Below are positions 16,380 to 25,555 of a stretch of 64,000 nucleotides of DNA, piece after piece. Where the stretch lies: positions 868,001 to 932,000 of the forward strand of contig NZ_JAOWPT010000002.1 of assembly GCF_025753855.1 (NCBI RefSeq), read 5' to 3'. The DNA comes from Mesorhizobium sp. ZC-5. Lineage in GTDB: Bacteria > Pseudomonadota > Alphaproteobacteria > Rhizobiales > Rhizobiaceae. The translations under genes were made by a program, and so were the position numbers. How positions within the stretch are numbered: the stretch's first letter is position 1; every line of letters begins with the position of its first letter. Under the pieces are notes generated by a model. The model did no database searches. It had not been told where the DNA came from and saw only the letters and a program-made list of their open reading frames with translations.

Positions 16380-17084
16380 ATGCGCAAATCTGTTCTGCCG
16401 CTTCTTTCGCTCTATCTCGATTTCATCTGGATCAACGCGCTGGTCGGCCTTGCCGACCATGTGCTGCCGTGGCTGTCGCAGGCGCTGTTTGGGCAGCCTT
16501 TGCCGTGGGCAGCCTCGATCGCCGTTTCGCTGCTGCTGCTCGGCCTCGGCCGCCTGCTCGGCGTGTCGGTCGGCGGCTGGCTCCTGTCCTGGGCGGCCGA
16601 CGAGCGCGAGGCCGGCGTCACGCTGCGCCAGTGGCCCAACCTCGTGCTCGGCACGCTCGCCTTCCTGTCGGGCCTCAAGGAGATGGTGCGCTGGGTCGAG
16701 CCCGGCAACGGCCTGCCGTTCCTGCTGATGGTCGAGGAAACGCCGCTCAAGATCGCGGCGCTCATGCTCTTCGGCGCGGCCGTCGCGCTGGCCGGCATCA
16801 TGCTCCTGCTGTTCATGCGCGGGGCAAAACTCTTCAACGCAGCTCTGCTCGTCTTCGCCATGGCCGCCTTCGCGGTCAACATGCTGTTCAGCCGCGAAGC
16901 CATGGTGACTGCCGCGATGACGCGCCGCGTCAACCAGGGCCTGCCGGCGACGCTGGAACAGGCCGAAGGCGTGGTCTCCTTCACGCTTTACGCCGCGATC
17001 GTCCTGATCGCCGCCTGTTGCATGCTGCTGTTCTTCTGCCGCGAACGGGAGCAGCCCGGCGAACGCCGGTTCGCCGCGCGGTGA
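16380..17084 (+). CDS. uncharacterised multi-pass membrane protein
   Basis: 234-aa protein with roughly six hydrophobic segments (start ~8-30, ~45-70, ~90-105, ~125-150, ~155-175, ~200-220). No family is recognised. ATG at 16380 is chosen since the frame upstream runs through a repeat and is Pro-rich. A charged loop (WAADEREAGVTLRQWPN) and a KEMVRWVEPGNG loop are the most distinctive parts. It is isolated between repeat clusters and has no operon partner. Confidence 0.75.
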   Translation: MRKSVLPLLSLYLDFIWINALVGLADHVLPWLSQALFGQPLPWAASIAVSLLLLGLGRLLGVSVGGWLLSWAADEREAGVTLRQWPNLVLGTLAFLSGLKEMVRWVEPGNGLPFLLMVEETPLKIAALMLFGAAVALAGIMLLLFMRGAKLFNAALLVFAMAAFAVNMLFSREAMVTAAMTRRVNQGLPATLEQAEGVVSFTLYAAIVLIAACCMLLFFCREREQPGERRFAAR

Positions 17085-17109
17085 TCGCGGTGCAAGGCTG
17101 AACGCGGAT

Positions 17110-17164
17110 TTCCTCGCCCCCGCAAAGCGGGGGAGAGGTGTCACGCGAAGCGTGACGGAGAGGG
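17110..17164. repeat. palindromic repeat, family B single unit
   Basis: Nearly the same as 15776-15828: CCTCGCCCCCGCAAAGCGGG stem, then GTCACGC-GAA-GCGTGAC, then GGAGAGGG. A third GC-rich stem (CCCCCTCGAGGGGG, ~17193-17206) follows. Confidence 0.8.
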
Positions 17165-17262
17165 GGTTCTTCGAGCCAGCGCGCGACGTCCCGCTCCCCC
17201 TCGAGGGGGAGGGTGGCGGGCGAAGCCGGCCGGGTGGGGTCGTCTCGGCAGCGCACCACCCC

Positions 17263-17392
17263 CATCTCCCCCTTTGTGGGGGAGAAAGGATTTTCACGAT
17301 CTTGGCGGCGTTCAGTCCTGAGTCGTGAGCTTGTCGAACGGTCGAAGGGCTGATCTTCAAGCCGCTTAAGTCGTAGAAAATCCAAGAGAGGG
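17263..17392. repeat. palindromic repeat, family C copy 2 (border of AT-rich island)
   Basis: Shares with 15958-16060 both ends (CTCCCCCTTTGTGGGGGAG, ATTTTCACGATCTTGGCGGC on the left, AAGTCGTAGAAAATCCAAGA on the right), but has about 27 extra bases in the middle. The AT-rich KTSC/OLD island starts within a few bases of its right end. The rest of the spacer up to 17582 shows no gene. Confidence 0.8.
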
Positions 17393-17582
17393 CGCCGAGT
17401 CACACTCGAGTAGCGGGAGAACCTTTACGAAGGCACGCATTGCCATTCGGCGAGGTCGATATTTTTTGAGTCGCCTTCATCGAAACGCCGAATGTAGAGG
17501 ATAGGCGAATTCGAGGTGATGATTCAATAAGCGATGCTGTATTCAGAGCGAATTTTTTTTATATTAAAGTGTTATTTCTGGC

Positions 17583-17588
17583 TATAAT
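17583..17588 (+). promoter_or_regulatory. TATAAT -10 element immediately before KTSC gene
   Basis: A consensus TATAAT ends 7 bases before the ATG at 17596. Transcription would begin at or next to that ATG, giving a leaderless mRNA. The -35 region is AT-rich without a clear TTGACA. Confidence 0.4.
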
Positions 17589-17595
17589 ATTCACC

Positions 17596-17793
17596 ATGCC
17601 GCCGATTCGATCCTCAGCCATTTCATTCGTCGAATATCATGATATTTCACGAACGATGGAAATTACATTTAAGTCCGGCCGTATTTATAATTACTACGAC
17701 GTTCCGAGAGAGGTTTATGAGGATTTTCTTGCTTCATCATCGAAAGGCGGTTTTTTTAACGATCATATCAAAGATAATTATTCGGAACGATAA
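17596..17793 (+). CDS. KTSC-domain protein
   Basis: 65-aa protein matching the KTSC domain in full: SSAISFVEYHDISRTMEITF, YNYYDVPREVYEDFL and a C-terminal SSSKGGFFNDHIKDNY. The domain is named for a Lys-Thr-Ser-Cys motif, here in the variant SSSKGG form, and its biochemical role is unknown; RNA binding has been suggested. ATG 17596 is preferred to a GTG nine codons earlier because the domain begins there and a -10 element overlaps the extra codons. Its stop TAA overlaps the ATG of the OLD nuclease gene (TAATG), so the two are co-translated. Base composition is far more AT-rich than the genome around it. Confidence 0.88.
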   Translation: MPPIRSSAISFVEYHDISRTMEITFKSGRIYNYYDVPREVYEDFLASSSKGGFFNDHIKDNYSER

Positions 17794-19667
17794 TGCGCCT
17801 TGATAAGGTTGAGTTCACAAATTTTCGGTGTTTTCGGTCTGAAGTCCTTGAATTTGGGCGCTATACCTCTCTTGTAGGTCCCAATAATTGCGGAAAATCT
17901 ACAGCTCTCAGGGCGCTCAGCATATTCTTCGGTGGGAGCGCAAAATCAAACACAATTTCCTCTGCCGATTTCTACATTGGAACGGAAGAAGAAGAAGAGC
18001 TTTCTCTGAAATTTCAATTCTCGGGCGTTGAAGGGGAAGCCGCGAACGAACTTGGTCACTATGTGCGTAATGGTCGCGTCACGTTTGAACTGAAAGCACA
18101 GAGGAATAGCGGAATCATTTCCGTGCAGTGCAAAGGAATTCGACATGGCATCCCTGCGTTAGCCCAATTTTTCGCAGCGACTAGAGCGGGTGATCGAAGG
18201 CCGATTTACGATCAGCTCCGTGCGGAAAACGGCGATGAGTTGCCTGTTTGGCGAAACATGGCAGATGCCGAGGCCGCAGTTCGCGCCTTTGAAGCGGCTC
18301 GACCTGATCAACATATTGAAATTCCTAGTGAGGAAAACGCCTATGGCGCAACGGGACCCGTTCCAATTCTTCGTAAGTATATTGATTGGATTTATGTCCC
18401 AGCGGTAAAAGATGCGTCTACCGAAGCGTCTGAGCAGCGTGAGTCGGCATTCTCGAAGCTTATACTTTTTGCGGTTCGCAATCGGTGCAATTTCGCTGAA
18501 CAATTGAACGAAATAAGAGATCACGCGTCAGTTGCATTGCAAAAGGTCCTGGCAGGCTCCCGTGAAATTATGACTGAAGTGGGAGGTGAAATAGATCGCG
18601 AGTTCAAGAACCTTACTACAACGCCCATTGATGTCGCTATCGAATGGGGCCCAATTGAGGGAATTTCTGTACGAGAGCCAGTAATCAATTCCGTCTTCAA
18701 AGACGGGAGGGTTTTCGGCCCACCTGAAGTGTTTGGGCATGGGCTTCAGCGAACGTACCTTATGGCACTTTTAAGTCTGGCCTCACGAGTCCAAAAGGCT
18801 GATGTCAACTTTCAGCTTTTATTAGGGATAGAAGAGCCCGAGCTTTACCAACATCCTCCTCAAGGGAAGTTCCTATCCAGTGCGCTAGCTGATCTGTCGG
18901 CAGGTAACTGCCAGGTGATAGTCACCACTCATAGTCCGCACTTTGTAAGTGGTCGCACCTTTGAAAGTATCCGATCATTGAGAAAAAGGGAAAATATCAC
19001 CCAAGTTAGTTGTTGGACTATCGATCAACAGCGCGACTATTGTGCGCAACGAAAAGGAGTTGCGCCGATTGGTGCGGGAGCCGCTCTTTCGGGTATGGAC
19101 CGGTCTTTGCAAGGATCTGTGGCAGAGTTATTTTTTGCTGGAAAAGTAGTATTAGTCGAAGGCGTCGAAGATACGGCAATAATAGAGTCTTACCTTGCAA
19201 AACGAGGGATGCTTTCGGCGTTTTACAGATCTGGATGCCACTTTGTAGCTGCCGGCGGAAAGACGAAGATGCCTATGCTTATCGCCCTATGTCGAGGGTT
19301 CTCAATAGAGATATTCTCGTTATTCGATTTGGACATGGATAAGCCGGCTGAGAACCAGGCTAACGACGAGATGCGGACTTACGCAGCGGATGTTGGAGAT
19401 GAGATACCTAATATTATTGACGCAGAATTTCATGGAAATCTGTTTTTTGGTTGGTATGGCAACATCCAATCAACGCTTGCCTCTGAAATAGATAACTGGG
19501 ATGCCATAAAGCAGCAAATTGCTCAACAGTGGGGATGGCAACTGGTGCGTATGGATAAGGATCCGATGTTGCTCTCAGAAACCGTAGGGCGAGTATACGA
19601 TGCGAGGGGAGATTTGCTTCCATTGCGTCGAGTAGTCGAACGTTTGGAGGTATTCTGGAGTCAATAG
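17793..19667 (+). CDS. OLD-family ATPase/TOPRIM nuclease
   Basis: 624-aa overcoming-lysogenisation-defect type nuclease. The ABC-type ATPase has Walker A GPNNCGKST (29-37), a GHGLQRTYLMALL signature (~316-328), Walker B LLLGIEEPE (~342-350) and the H-loop TTHSPH (~378-383). The TOPRIM domain has Glu456 (LVEGVED) and an FDLDMDK acidic motif (~511-517). Length and order match class 1 OLD proteins, which cut DNA and often act in phage defence (P2 Old, GajA). No UvrD-like GajB helicase or reverse transcriptase is adjacent; the only partner is the coupled upstream KTSC gene. AT-rich composition marks it as horizontally acquired. Confidence 0.93.
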   Translation: MRLDKVEFTNFRCFRSEVLEFGRYTSLVGPNNCGKSTALRALSIFFGGSAKSNTISSADFYIGTEEEEELSLKFQFSGVEGEAANELGHYVRNGRVTFELKAQRNSGIISVQCKGIRHGIPALAQFFAATRAGDRRPIYDQLRAENGDELPVWRNMADAEAAVRAFEAARPDQHIEIPSEENAYGATGPVPILRKYIDWIYVPAVKDASTEASEQRESAFSKLILFAVRNRCNFAEQLNEIRDHASVALQKVLAGSREIMTEVGGEIDREFKNLTTTPIDVAIEWGPIEGISVREPVINSVFKDGRVFGPPEVFGHGLQRTYLMALLSLASRVQKADVNFQLLLGIEEPELYQHPPQGKFLSSALADLSAGNCQVIVTTHSPHFVSGRTFESIRSLRKRENITQVSCWTIDQQRDYCAQRKGVAPIGAGAALSGMDRSLQGSVAELFFAGKVVLVEGVEDTAIIESYLAKRGMLSAFYRSGCHFVAAGGKTKMPMLIALCRGFSIEIFSLFDLDMDKPAENQANDEMRTYAADVGDEIPNIIDAEFHGNLFFGWYGNIQSTLASEIDNWDAIKQQIAQQWGWQLVRMDKDPMLLSETVGRVYDARGDLLPLRRVVERLEVFWSQ

Positions 19668-19763
19668 AAATTGGCGAAGTCGCCCAGTCATCCTAGAATA
19701 AGATTTAGAAAGTGGAGAAAAACAAGGAATACGTCGAGAGACTACTCTGCTATCCTTACCAAA

Positions 19764-19934
19764 TTAGTCAATTCGGCTATCTCGGCTCAAGAATCTAACC
19801 GCCCCGACCACGCCTACCAGCAGCATCGCCAGCCCTACAAACGCCGGCCGCAGCGAGTGGCCTGCCGACCTGCCGGTGCGTTTGGACAGCCGTTCGGCAT
19901 GGTCCTTGTTGTGCCAGGCGAGCCAGTAATGCAC
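19764..19934 (-). CDS. possible 56-aa single-TM peptide (weak)
   Basis: Open frame from GTG 19934 with a basic N-terminal half (HYWLAWHNKDHAERLSKRTG) and a plausible membrane helix (AFVGLAMLLVGVVGAV) near the end. There is no well-placed ribosome site: a GGAGG lies ~30 bases upstream without a start. It occupies the otherwise empty 19668-20048 spacer between the AT-rich island and the next gene. Confidence 0.3.
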   Translation of the reverse strand: MHYWLAWHNKDHAERLSKRTGRSAGHSLRPAFVGLAMLLVGVVGAVRFLSRDSRID

Positions 19935-20048
19935 CGCCCGCTTCAGGCCGCCGAGCCCGAGCCGACGCCACCTCCCCCCGCAAAAAATTCCATCCACCTC
20001 CCTCTCAGCCCGCGCGATAATCTCCCGGTTAACCCCGAGGAGGCGGGA

Positions 20049-20834
20049 ATGGACTGGAATTTCGCGATCGAGAAACACCGTGAGGCGCTGAAAAGCGTGC
20101 TTGCCATGCTCGTCGCCATGGCCGGCGGCGGAACCGCCTTCACCTCCCCCGCCACCCTTCCGCGCCATCTCCACCGCGCGGTGCTCCGCCTGCTGCGGCC
20201 GGCCGAGTCAGCTGTGCGGCGGTTGGTCATCGTGGCCGCGCGCTCTCTGGTGGTCGAGCTTTCCGCGCCGCGCCGGCGGCGGCCCGGCAAGCGCAAGCCC
20301 ACTTCCGCCTTCCTCAGAAAACCCGGCGGCACCGGCATCCTGTTGCCGCGCGGCATGCGGCTGCCGGCCGCGCGCCCGGCGCCCCGCGCGCTTGCCCTGC
20401 CGCTGTTCGACCGGCTGCCGCGCTGGAATATTCGTCCACGGCCGCCGGCCGCCAACAGCGTGCCGCGCATCCTGGCGCCCGGCATCAGTGTGCCTTTTCC
20501 CGTGGCGGCGCGGCGTCCGCTGTCGCCCGGCGACCCGCTCGACGCCGGCCGCCTTCACCGCCGGCTCGCGGCACTGGCCGCCGCACTCGATGATTTGCCG
20601 CGCGCCGCCCGCCGCTTCGCGCGCTGGCGGGCCTGTCGCGACGCAGCATCGGTCCAGGATCCCGGCGCCGGCGTGCAAGGCAGAAAGCTCCACCGCCTGT
20701 GGCCCATGCGTCCCGGCCGTCCGCCGGGCTGGCGCGCACCGGGCTCCCGGCATGCCAGCGCGGTACACGAGACCCTGAACGACCTGCACGGCCTGGCCTT
20801 CTGGGCGCTGGAGTTGCGAAACGACACGTCCTGA
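20049..20834 (+). CDS. hypothetical Pro/Arg-rich protein
   Basis: 261 aa, no recognised family. ATG 20049 has a strong AGGAGGCGGGA just upstream, so the gene is likely real even though the frame is open further 5'. Residues 13-30 (LKSVLAMLVAMAGGGTAF) are hydrophobic. The middle is Arg/Pro-rich with low complexity. A helical stretch (LHRRLAALAAALDDLPRAARRFARW) precedes a C-terminal segment (VHETLNDLHGLAFWALEL). Strong GC3 codon use matches neighbours. Conservation was not testable here. Confidence 0.65.
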   Translation: MDWNFAIEKHREALKSVLAMLVAMAGGGTAFTSPATLPRHLHRAVLRLLRPAESAVRRLVIVAARSLVVELSAPRRRRPGKRKPTSAFLRKPGGTGILLPRGMRLPAARPAPRALALPLFDRLPRWNIRPRPPAANSVPRILAPGISVPFPVAARRPLSPGDPLDAGRLHRRLAALAAALDDLPRAARRFARWRACRDAASVQDPGAGVQGRKLHRLWPMRPGRPPGWRAPGSRHASAVHETLNDLHGLAFWALELRNDTS

Positions 20835-20953
20835 CGGCGCGCCCGTCACCAGGAAAAAGCTAGCCGGGTCGCGCTCCGTTTCGCGCCGTTTGCCGGGGAT
20901 GGCGGAAAACCGCCTTTCTCCCGCCCAAATCCGTGCGCTATTGCTGCCGCGCC

Positions 20954-21109
20954 ATGCTCCGCCGTTCCGCCCTGATTCTGCTTCTCCTGCTCGCCGCCTG
21001 CGCCACCGCGCCGCGGCCGTTGCCGCAGGGCGACGTGGGCGCCGAGGCCGAACCGCTCGACCCCTCAATAAAACCGCTGGTCCAGGAGCAGGAAGAGCAG
21101 GCGGGCTAG
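20954..21109 (+). CDS. 51-aa small lipoprotein
   Basis: Short gene with a clear lipoprotein signal: MLRRS, a run of leucines, then the lipobox LAAC with Cys16 as the lipidation site. The mature part is Pro/Glu/Gln-rich (PLPQGDVGAEAEPLDPSIKP, then acidic Gln/Glu tail). There is no +2 Asp, so outer-membrane sorting would be expected. It sits 66 bp before the hydantoinase gene on the same strand. Function is unknown; similar tiny lipoproteins are common in Rhizobiales. Confidence 0.65.
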   Translation: MLRRSALILLLLLAACATAPRPLPQGDVGAEAEPLDPSIKPLVQEQEEQAG

Positions 21110-21175
21110 GCGCTCGGCGCTTCCCCCTCGCGCCGCGATGCTCTATGGGGCGGGGTCGAAGCAACGAAGCCCCGC

Positions 21176-23200
21176 ATGACAAACTCCCCCGGACAGAAAA
21201 AACCCGCCCCGCTCTTCCTCGGCATCGACACCGGCGGCACCTACACCGACGCCGTGCTGTGGTCGGAGGCGGGCGGTGTCGCGGCCAAGGCCAAGGCGCT
21301 GACCACCCGCCACGATCTGGCGGTCGGCATCGCCGGCGCCGTCGACGCGGTGCTGGACAAGGCCGGCGTCGACCCGGCGGCGATCAAGCTCGCCTCGATG
21401 TCGACGACGCTCGCCACCAACGCGCTGGTCGAGGGGCAGGGCGGCCGCGTCGCGCTGGTGATGATCGGCTTCTCCGAGGCCGACCTTTCCCGCGACGGCC
21501 TGCGCGCCGCGCTCGGCACCGACCCGGTCATTTTTCTTCCCGGCGGCCACGACGTCCACGGCAACGCCCACCCGCTTATACTGGACGGGTTGGAAGCGGC
21601 GCTGCCCGAGCTGGAGAAGTCCGTTTCCGGCTTCGCCGTCTGCGCCTATTTCGCCGTCCGCAATCCGGCGCACGAGATCGCCGCCCGCGACTTGATCCGC
21701 GAGCGGACCGGCCTGCCGGTCACCGCCAGCCACGAGCTGTCGGCAAAACTCGGCGGCCCGCGCCGTGCACTCACCACGCTGCTCAACGCCCGCCTCATCT
21801 CGATGATAGACCGCCTCGTCGCCGCCACCGAAGGTTTCCTGGAGAAGCGAAAGATCGCAGCGCCCCTGATGGTGGTGCGCGGCGACGGCGCGCTGGTCTC
21901 CGCCGCCTTCGCCCGCGCGCGGCCGATCGAGACGATCCTCTCCGGCCCCGCCGCCAGCCTCGTCGGCGCCCGCCACATGACCGGCCTCGACAATGCCGTC
22001 GTCTCCGACATCGGTGGCACCACCACCGACGTCGCCGTGCTCGACAACGGCCGCCCGCGCCTCGACCCCGAAGGCGCCACCGTCGGTGGTTATCGCACCA
22101 TGGTCGAGGCGGTCGCCATGCGCACCTTCGGCCTCGGCGGCGACTCCGAGGTCGCCCTGCAGGACGGCGGCCTCAATCCGCGCCTCGTGCTCGGCCCGCG
22201 CCGGCTGGTGCCGCTGGCGCTTGCCGGCGTCGCCCACCGCGACGCGGTCGTCGAGCAGTTGGAGCGCCAGCTCCGCGCGCCCAACACCGGCCGCATGGAC
22301 GGCCGCTTCGCCTTGCGCACCGGCGTGCCGGAACGCCTTGCCGCCGGCCTCACCGGCCCCGAGGCAAAGCTCTACGATCTCATCGGCCCGGTGCCGTTGC
22401 CGCTCGACGCGCTGCTTTCCTCCACCGCGCAGAACGCCACGCTCAACCGGCTGGTCTCGCGCGGGCTGGTTCATATCGCCGGCTTCACGCCCTCCGACGC
22501 CGCCCATGCGCTCGGCAGGCAGGCGAACTGGAACACCGAGACCGCCCGCCTCGGCGCCGAGCTGTTCGCCCGCAAGCGCGACGGCCGCGGCCAGCCAATC
22601 GCGGCGAACCCGGAGGCGTTCTCGGAGCGCGTGCTTGCGGCACTCACCCGCTGGTCGGCGGAAGTCATCCTCGAGACCGCCTTTGCCGAGGACGGCCTCG
22701 ACGGCGCCGCCACCGTCGCCCATGCGCTGGTGCAGCGCGCTGTCGACGCCCACGCCGGCATCGCCCGCCTGTCGGTGGCGCTCGACCGTCCGGTGATCGG
22801 CCTCGGCGCCTCGGCGCCGCTGCATTATGCCGGCCTGCCGCCGCTGGTCGGCAATCGCTGCGTCGTCCCGGACGACACCGATGTGGCCAACGCGCTGGGT
22901 GCGGTCGTCGGCCAGGTGCGGGTGACCGCCGAGGCGCAGGTCGCCCAGCCCAAGCAGGGGCTGTTCCGGGTGTCGGTCGGCGAGACCGTGCGCGATTTCC
23001 TCGACGAGGACGAGGCGCTTGCCTACGCGGAGAAGGATGTCCGCGCGATCGCCTCCGGCCGGGCGCTTGCCGCCGGCACCGATGCGGCCGAGATCGAGGT
23101 GACGCGCGACCTGCGCACCGCCACCGTCGAGGGCCAGCGCACCTTCGTCGAGGCGCATGTGGTTGCCGTTGCATCGGGGCGGCCACGCATCGCCGTGTAA
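21176..23200 (+). CDS. hydantoinase/oxoprolinase A-type ATPase (HyuA-like)
   Basis: 674-aa member of the hydantoinase A/oxoprolinase family. The N-terminal HydantA_N domain carries the phosphate motif GIDTGGTYTDA (~16-26), and the second ATP-binding motif SDIGGTTTDVAVL opens the catalytic domain (~residues 280-292). Such proteins phosphorylate or hydrolyse cyclic amides (hydantoins, 5-oxoproline, caprolactam) or carboxylate acetone, normally with a HyuB partner. No HyuB gene follows: malate synthase G comes next in the same direction. It may be a stand-alone form of unknown substrate. Confidence 0.88.
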   Translation: MTNSPGQKKPAPLFLGIDTGGTYTDAVLWSEAGGVAAKAKALTTRHDLAVGIAGAVDAVLDKAGVDPAAIKLASMSTTLATNALVEGQGGRVALVMIGFSEADLSRDGLRAALGTDPVIFLPGGHDVHGNAHPLILDGLEAALPELEKSVSGFAVCAYFAVRNPAHEIAARDLIRERTGLPVTASHELSAKLGGPRRALTTLLNARLISMIDRLVAATEGFLEKRKIAAPLMVVRGDGALVSAAFARARPIETILSGPAASLVGARHMTGLDNAVVSDIGGTTTDVAVLDNGRPRLDPEGATVGGYRTMVEAVAMRTFGLGGDSEVALQDGGLNPRLVLGPRRLVPLALAGVAHRDAVVEQLERQLRAPNTGRMDGRFALRTGVPERLAAGLTGPEAKLYDLIGPVPLPLDALLSSTAQNATLNRLVSRGLVHIAGFTPSDAAHALGRQANWNTETARLGAELFARKRDGRGQPIAANPEAFSERVLAALTRWSAEVILETAFAEDGLDGAATVAHALVQRAVDAHAGIARLSVALDRPVIGLGASAPLHYAGLPPLVGNRCVVPDDTDVANALGAVVGQVRVTAEAQVAQPKQGLFRVSVGETVRDFLDEDEALAYAEKDVRAIASGRALAAGTDAAEIEVTRDLRTATVEGQRTFVEAHVVAVASGRPRIAV

Positions 23201-23353
23201 ATTCGGGCAATCCATCCACGTCGCCTTCCGTGGGCCTATATTGAGGGGATGGAACGATCTTCTGAAACTTCCGATGAATTGACCCTTGCGGCGCGACATG
23301 CCAAACGCCCGGGGAAACTAGGTCCTTTGGCTGGATTTCTTGGAGACGAACGG

Positions 23354-25522
23354 ATGACGGATCGCATTGACCGGGCTGGTTTGCAGGTGGCAAGGCAGCT
23401 CGCCGACTTCGTGTCGAAGGAAGCGCTTCCCGGCACTGGAGTCGACGAAACCGCCTTCTGGCAAGGCTTTTCGGCGATAGTCCACGATCTGTCTCCCAAA
23501 AATCGCGCATTGCTGGCCAAACGCGATGAACTGCAGGAAAAAATCGACGCCTGGCACCGCGCCAACGGCGCACCCTCCGACATGGCGGCCTACAAGGCGT
23601 TCCTGAAGAAGATCGGCTATCTGCTCGAAGAAGGTCCCGCCTTCACCGTCACCACGGAGAATGTCGATCCCGAGATCGCCACCATCGCCGGCCCGCAACT
23701 CGTCGTGCCGGTCATGAATGCGCGTTATGCGCTGAACGCCGCCAATGCGCGCTGGGGTTCGCTTTATGATGCGCTCTACGGCACCGACGCCATTCCCGAG
23801 ACCGGCGGCGCGGAAAAGGGCAAGAGCTACAACCCGAAGCGCGGCGCCAAGGTCATTGCCTGGGCGAAGGACTTCCTTGACGAAGCCGCACCGCTCGACG
23901 GTGCGAAATGGCAGGACGCCAGAGGTTTTTCGATAAAGGATGGCGCGCTTGCCGTCACCCTTGATGGCGGACGCGCAACCGGCCTGAAACGTCCCGCGCA
24001 GTTCGCAGGCTACCTGGAAGATGCGGCATCGCCGACCCAGTTCCTGCTTGAGAACAACGGTTTGCACATCGAAATCCTCATCGATCCCGACTCCACGATC
24101 GGTAAGGACGACCCCGCCCACATCTCGGATGTCTGGCTGGAAGCGGCGCTGACCACCATCCAGGATTGCGAGGACTCCGTCGCCGCTGTCGACGCGGAAG
24201 ACAAGGTCGCCGTCTACCGCAACTGGCTCGGCCTGATGAAGGGCGATCTCGAGGAAGAGGTTAGCAAGGGCGGCAAGACCTTTACCCGCAAGCTCAATCC
24301 GGACCTCGACTACAACGCCCCCGACGGCTCCACCTTCGTTGCGAAATGCCGCTCCCTGATGCTGGTGCGCAACGTCGGCCACCTGATGACCAACCCGGCG
24401 ATCCTCGACCGTGACGGCAACGAGGTGCCGGAAGGCATCATGGACGCCATGCTGACCAGCCTGATCGCGCTGCATGATGTCGGGCCGAACGGTCGCCGCG
24501 CCAATTCGCGGGCGGGCTCGGTCTATATCGTCAAGCCGAAGATGCATGGGCCGGAGGAGGTGGCTTTCGCCGTCGAACTCTTCGGCCGTGTCGAACAGGC
24601 ACTGGGCATGCAGCCGAACACCCTGAAAATGGGCATCATGGACGAGGAGCGCCGCACCACGGTCAACCTTAAGGAATGTATCCGCGCCGCCAGGGAGCGC
24701 GTCGTCTTCATCAACACCGGCTTCCTCGATCGCACCGGCGACGAGATCCACACCTCGATGGAAGCCGGCCCGATGATCCGCAAGGGCGACATGAAGCAGG
24801 CGGCATGGATTTCCGCCTACGAGGCCTGGAATGTCGACACCGGCCTGGAATGCGGGCTTGCCGGTCATGCCCAGATCGGCAAGGGCATGTGGGCGATGCC
24901 CGACCTGATGGCGGCGATGCTGGTTGAGAAGATCGCCCATCCGAAAGCCGGCGCCAACACGGCCTGGGTGCCGTCGCCGACCGCAGCTACGCTGCACGCT
25001 ACGCACTACCACAAGGTCGATGTGCACGCCGTGCAGGAAGGTTTCAAGAACCGCCCGAAGGCGAAACTCGATGACATCCTGTCCGTTCCGGTCGCGGTGC
25101 GCCCCAACTGGACGCCGGAAGAGATCCAGAAGGAACTCGACAACAACGCCCAGGGCATTCTGGGCTATGTCGTGCGCTGGATCGACCAGGGCGTCGGCTG
25201 CTCGAAAGTGCCCGACATCAACGATGTAGGCCTGATGGAAGACCGCGCCACGCTGCGCATCTCCTCGCAGCACATCGCCAACTGGCTGCATCACGGCGTC
25301 TGTTCGCGCGACCAGGTGATGGAGACGATGAAGCGCATGGCGGCGGTCGTCGACCGGCAGAACGAGGGCGATCCGCTCTACCGGCCGATGGCGCCGGATT
25401 TCGACAATTCGATCGCCTTCCAAGCCGCCTGCGACCTTGTGCTCCAGGGCCGCGCCCAGCCGAACGGCTACACCGAGCCGGTGTTGCATAAACGGCGGCT
25501 GGAGCTGAAGGCGGCGGGATAG
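23354..25522 (+). CDS. glcB: malate synthase G
   Basis: 722 aa, the normal length of the monomeric G isoform. It condenses glyoxylate with acetyl-CoA to malate in the glyoxylate bypass and glycolate utilisation. Family landmarks are [28 protein letters not shown], the glyoxylate-binding Arg region ([18 protein letters not shown]), [20 protein letters not shown] and the C-terminal [23 protein letters not shown] block. ATG 23354 is preceded by GGAG 9 bases upstream; the longer upstream frame is not family-like. No glcD/E/F or aceA lies nearby. Confidence 0.97.
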   Translation: MTDRIDRAGLQVARQLADFVSKEALPGTGVDETAFWQGFSAIVHDLSPKNRALLAKRDELQEKIDAWHRANGAPSDMAAYKAFLKKIGYLLEEGPAFTVTTENVDPEIATIAGPQLVVPVMNARYALNAANARWGSLYDALYGTDAIPETGGAEKGKSYNPKRGAKVIAWAKDFLDEAAPLDGAKWQDARGFSIKDGALAVTLDGGRATGLKRPAQFAGYLEDAASPTQFLLENNGLHIEILIDPDSTIGKDDPAHISDVWLEAALTTIQDCEDSVAAVDAEDKVAVYRNWLGLMKGDLEEEVSKGGKTFTRKLNPDLDYNAPDGSTFVAKCRSLMLVRNVGHLMTNPAILDRDGNEVPEGIMDAMLTSLIALHDVGPNGRRANSRAGSVYIVKPKMHGPEEVAFAVELFGRVEQALGMQPNTLKMGIMDEERRTTVNLKECIRAARERVVFINTGFLDRTGDEIHTSMEAGPMIRKGDMKQAAWISAYEAWNVDTGLECGLAGHAQIGKGMWAMPDLMAAMLVEKIAHPKAGANTAWVPSPTAATLHATHYHKVDVHAVQEGFKNRPKAKLDDILSVPVAVRPNWTPEEIQKELDNNAQGILGYVVRWIDQGVGCSKVPDINDVGLMEDRATLRISSQHIANWLHHGVCSRDQVMETMKRMAAVVDRQNEGDPLYRPMAPDFDNSIAFQAACDLVLQGRAQPNGYTEPVLHKRRLELKAAG

Positions 25523-25555
25523 GGTCGCGCAGGAACCCGGATGCGATAGATGGCA

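Noticed and set aside
17400-19763. Prophage or integrated element with att sites
   Set aside because: No integrase, no phage genes and no direct repeats found at the two ends of the AT-rich segment.
23318-25489. 723-codon minus-strand frame across malate synthase G
   Set aside because: Antisense shadow of glcB with no recognisable domain or ribosome site.
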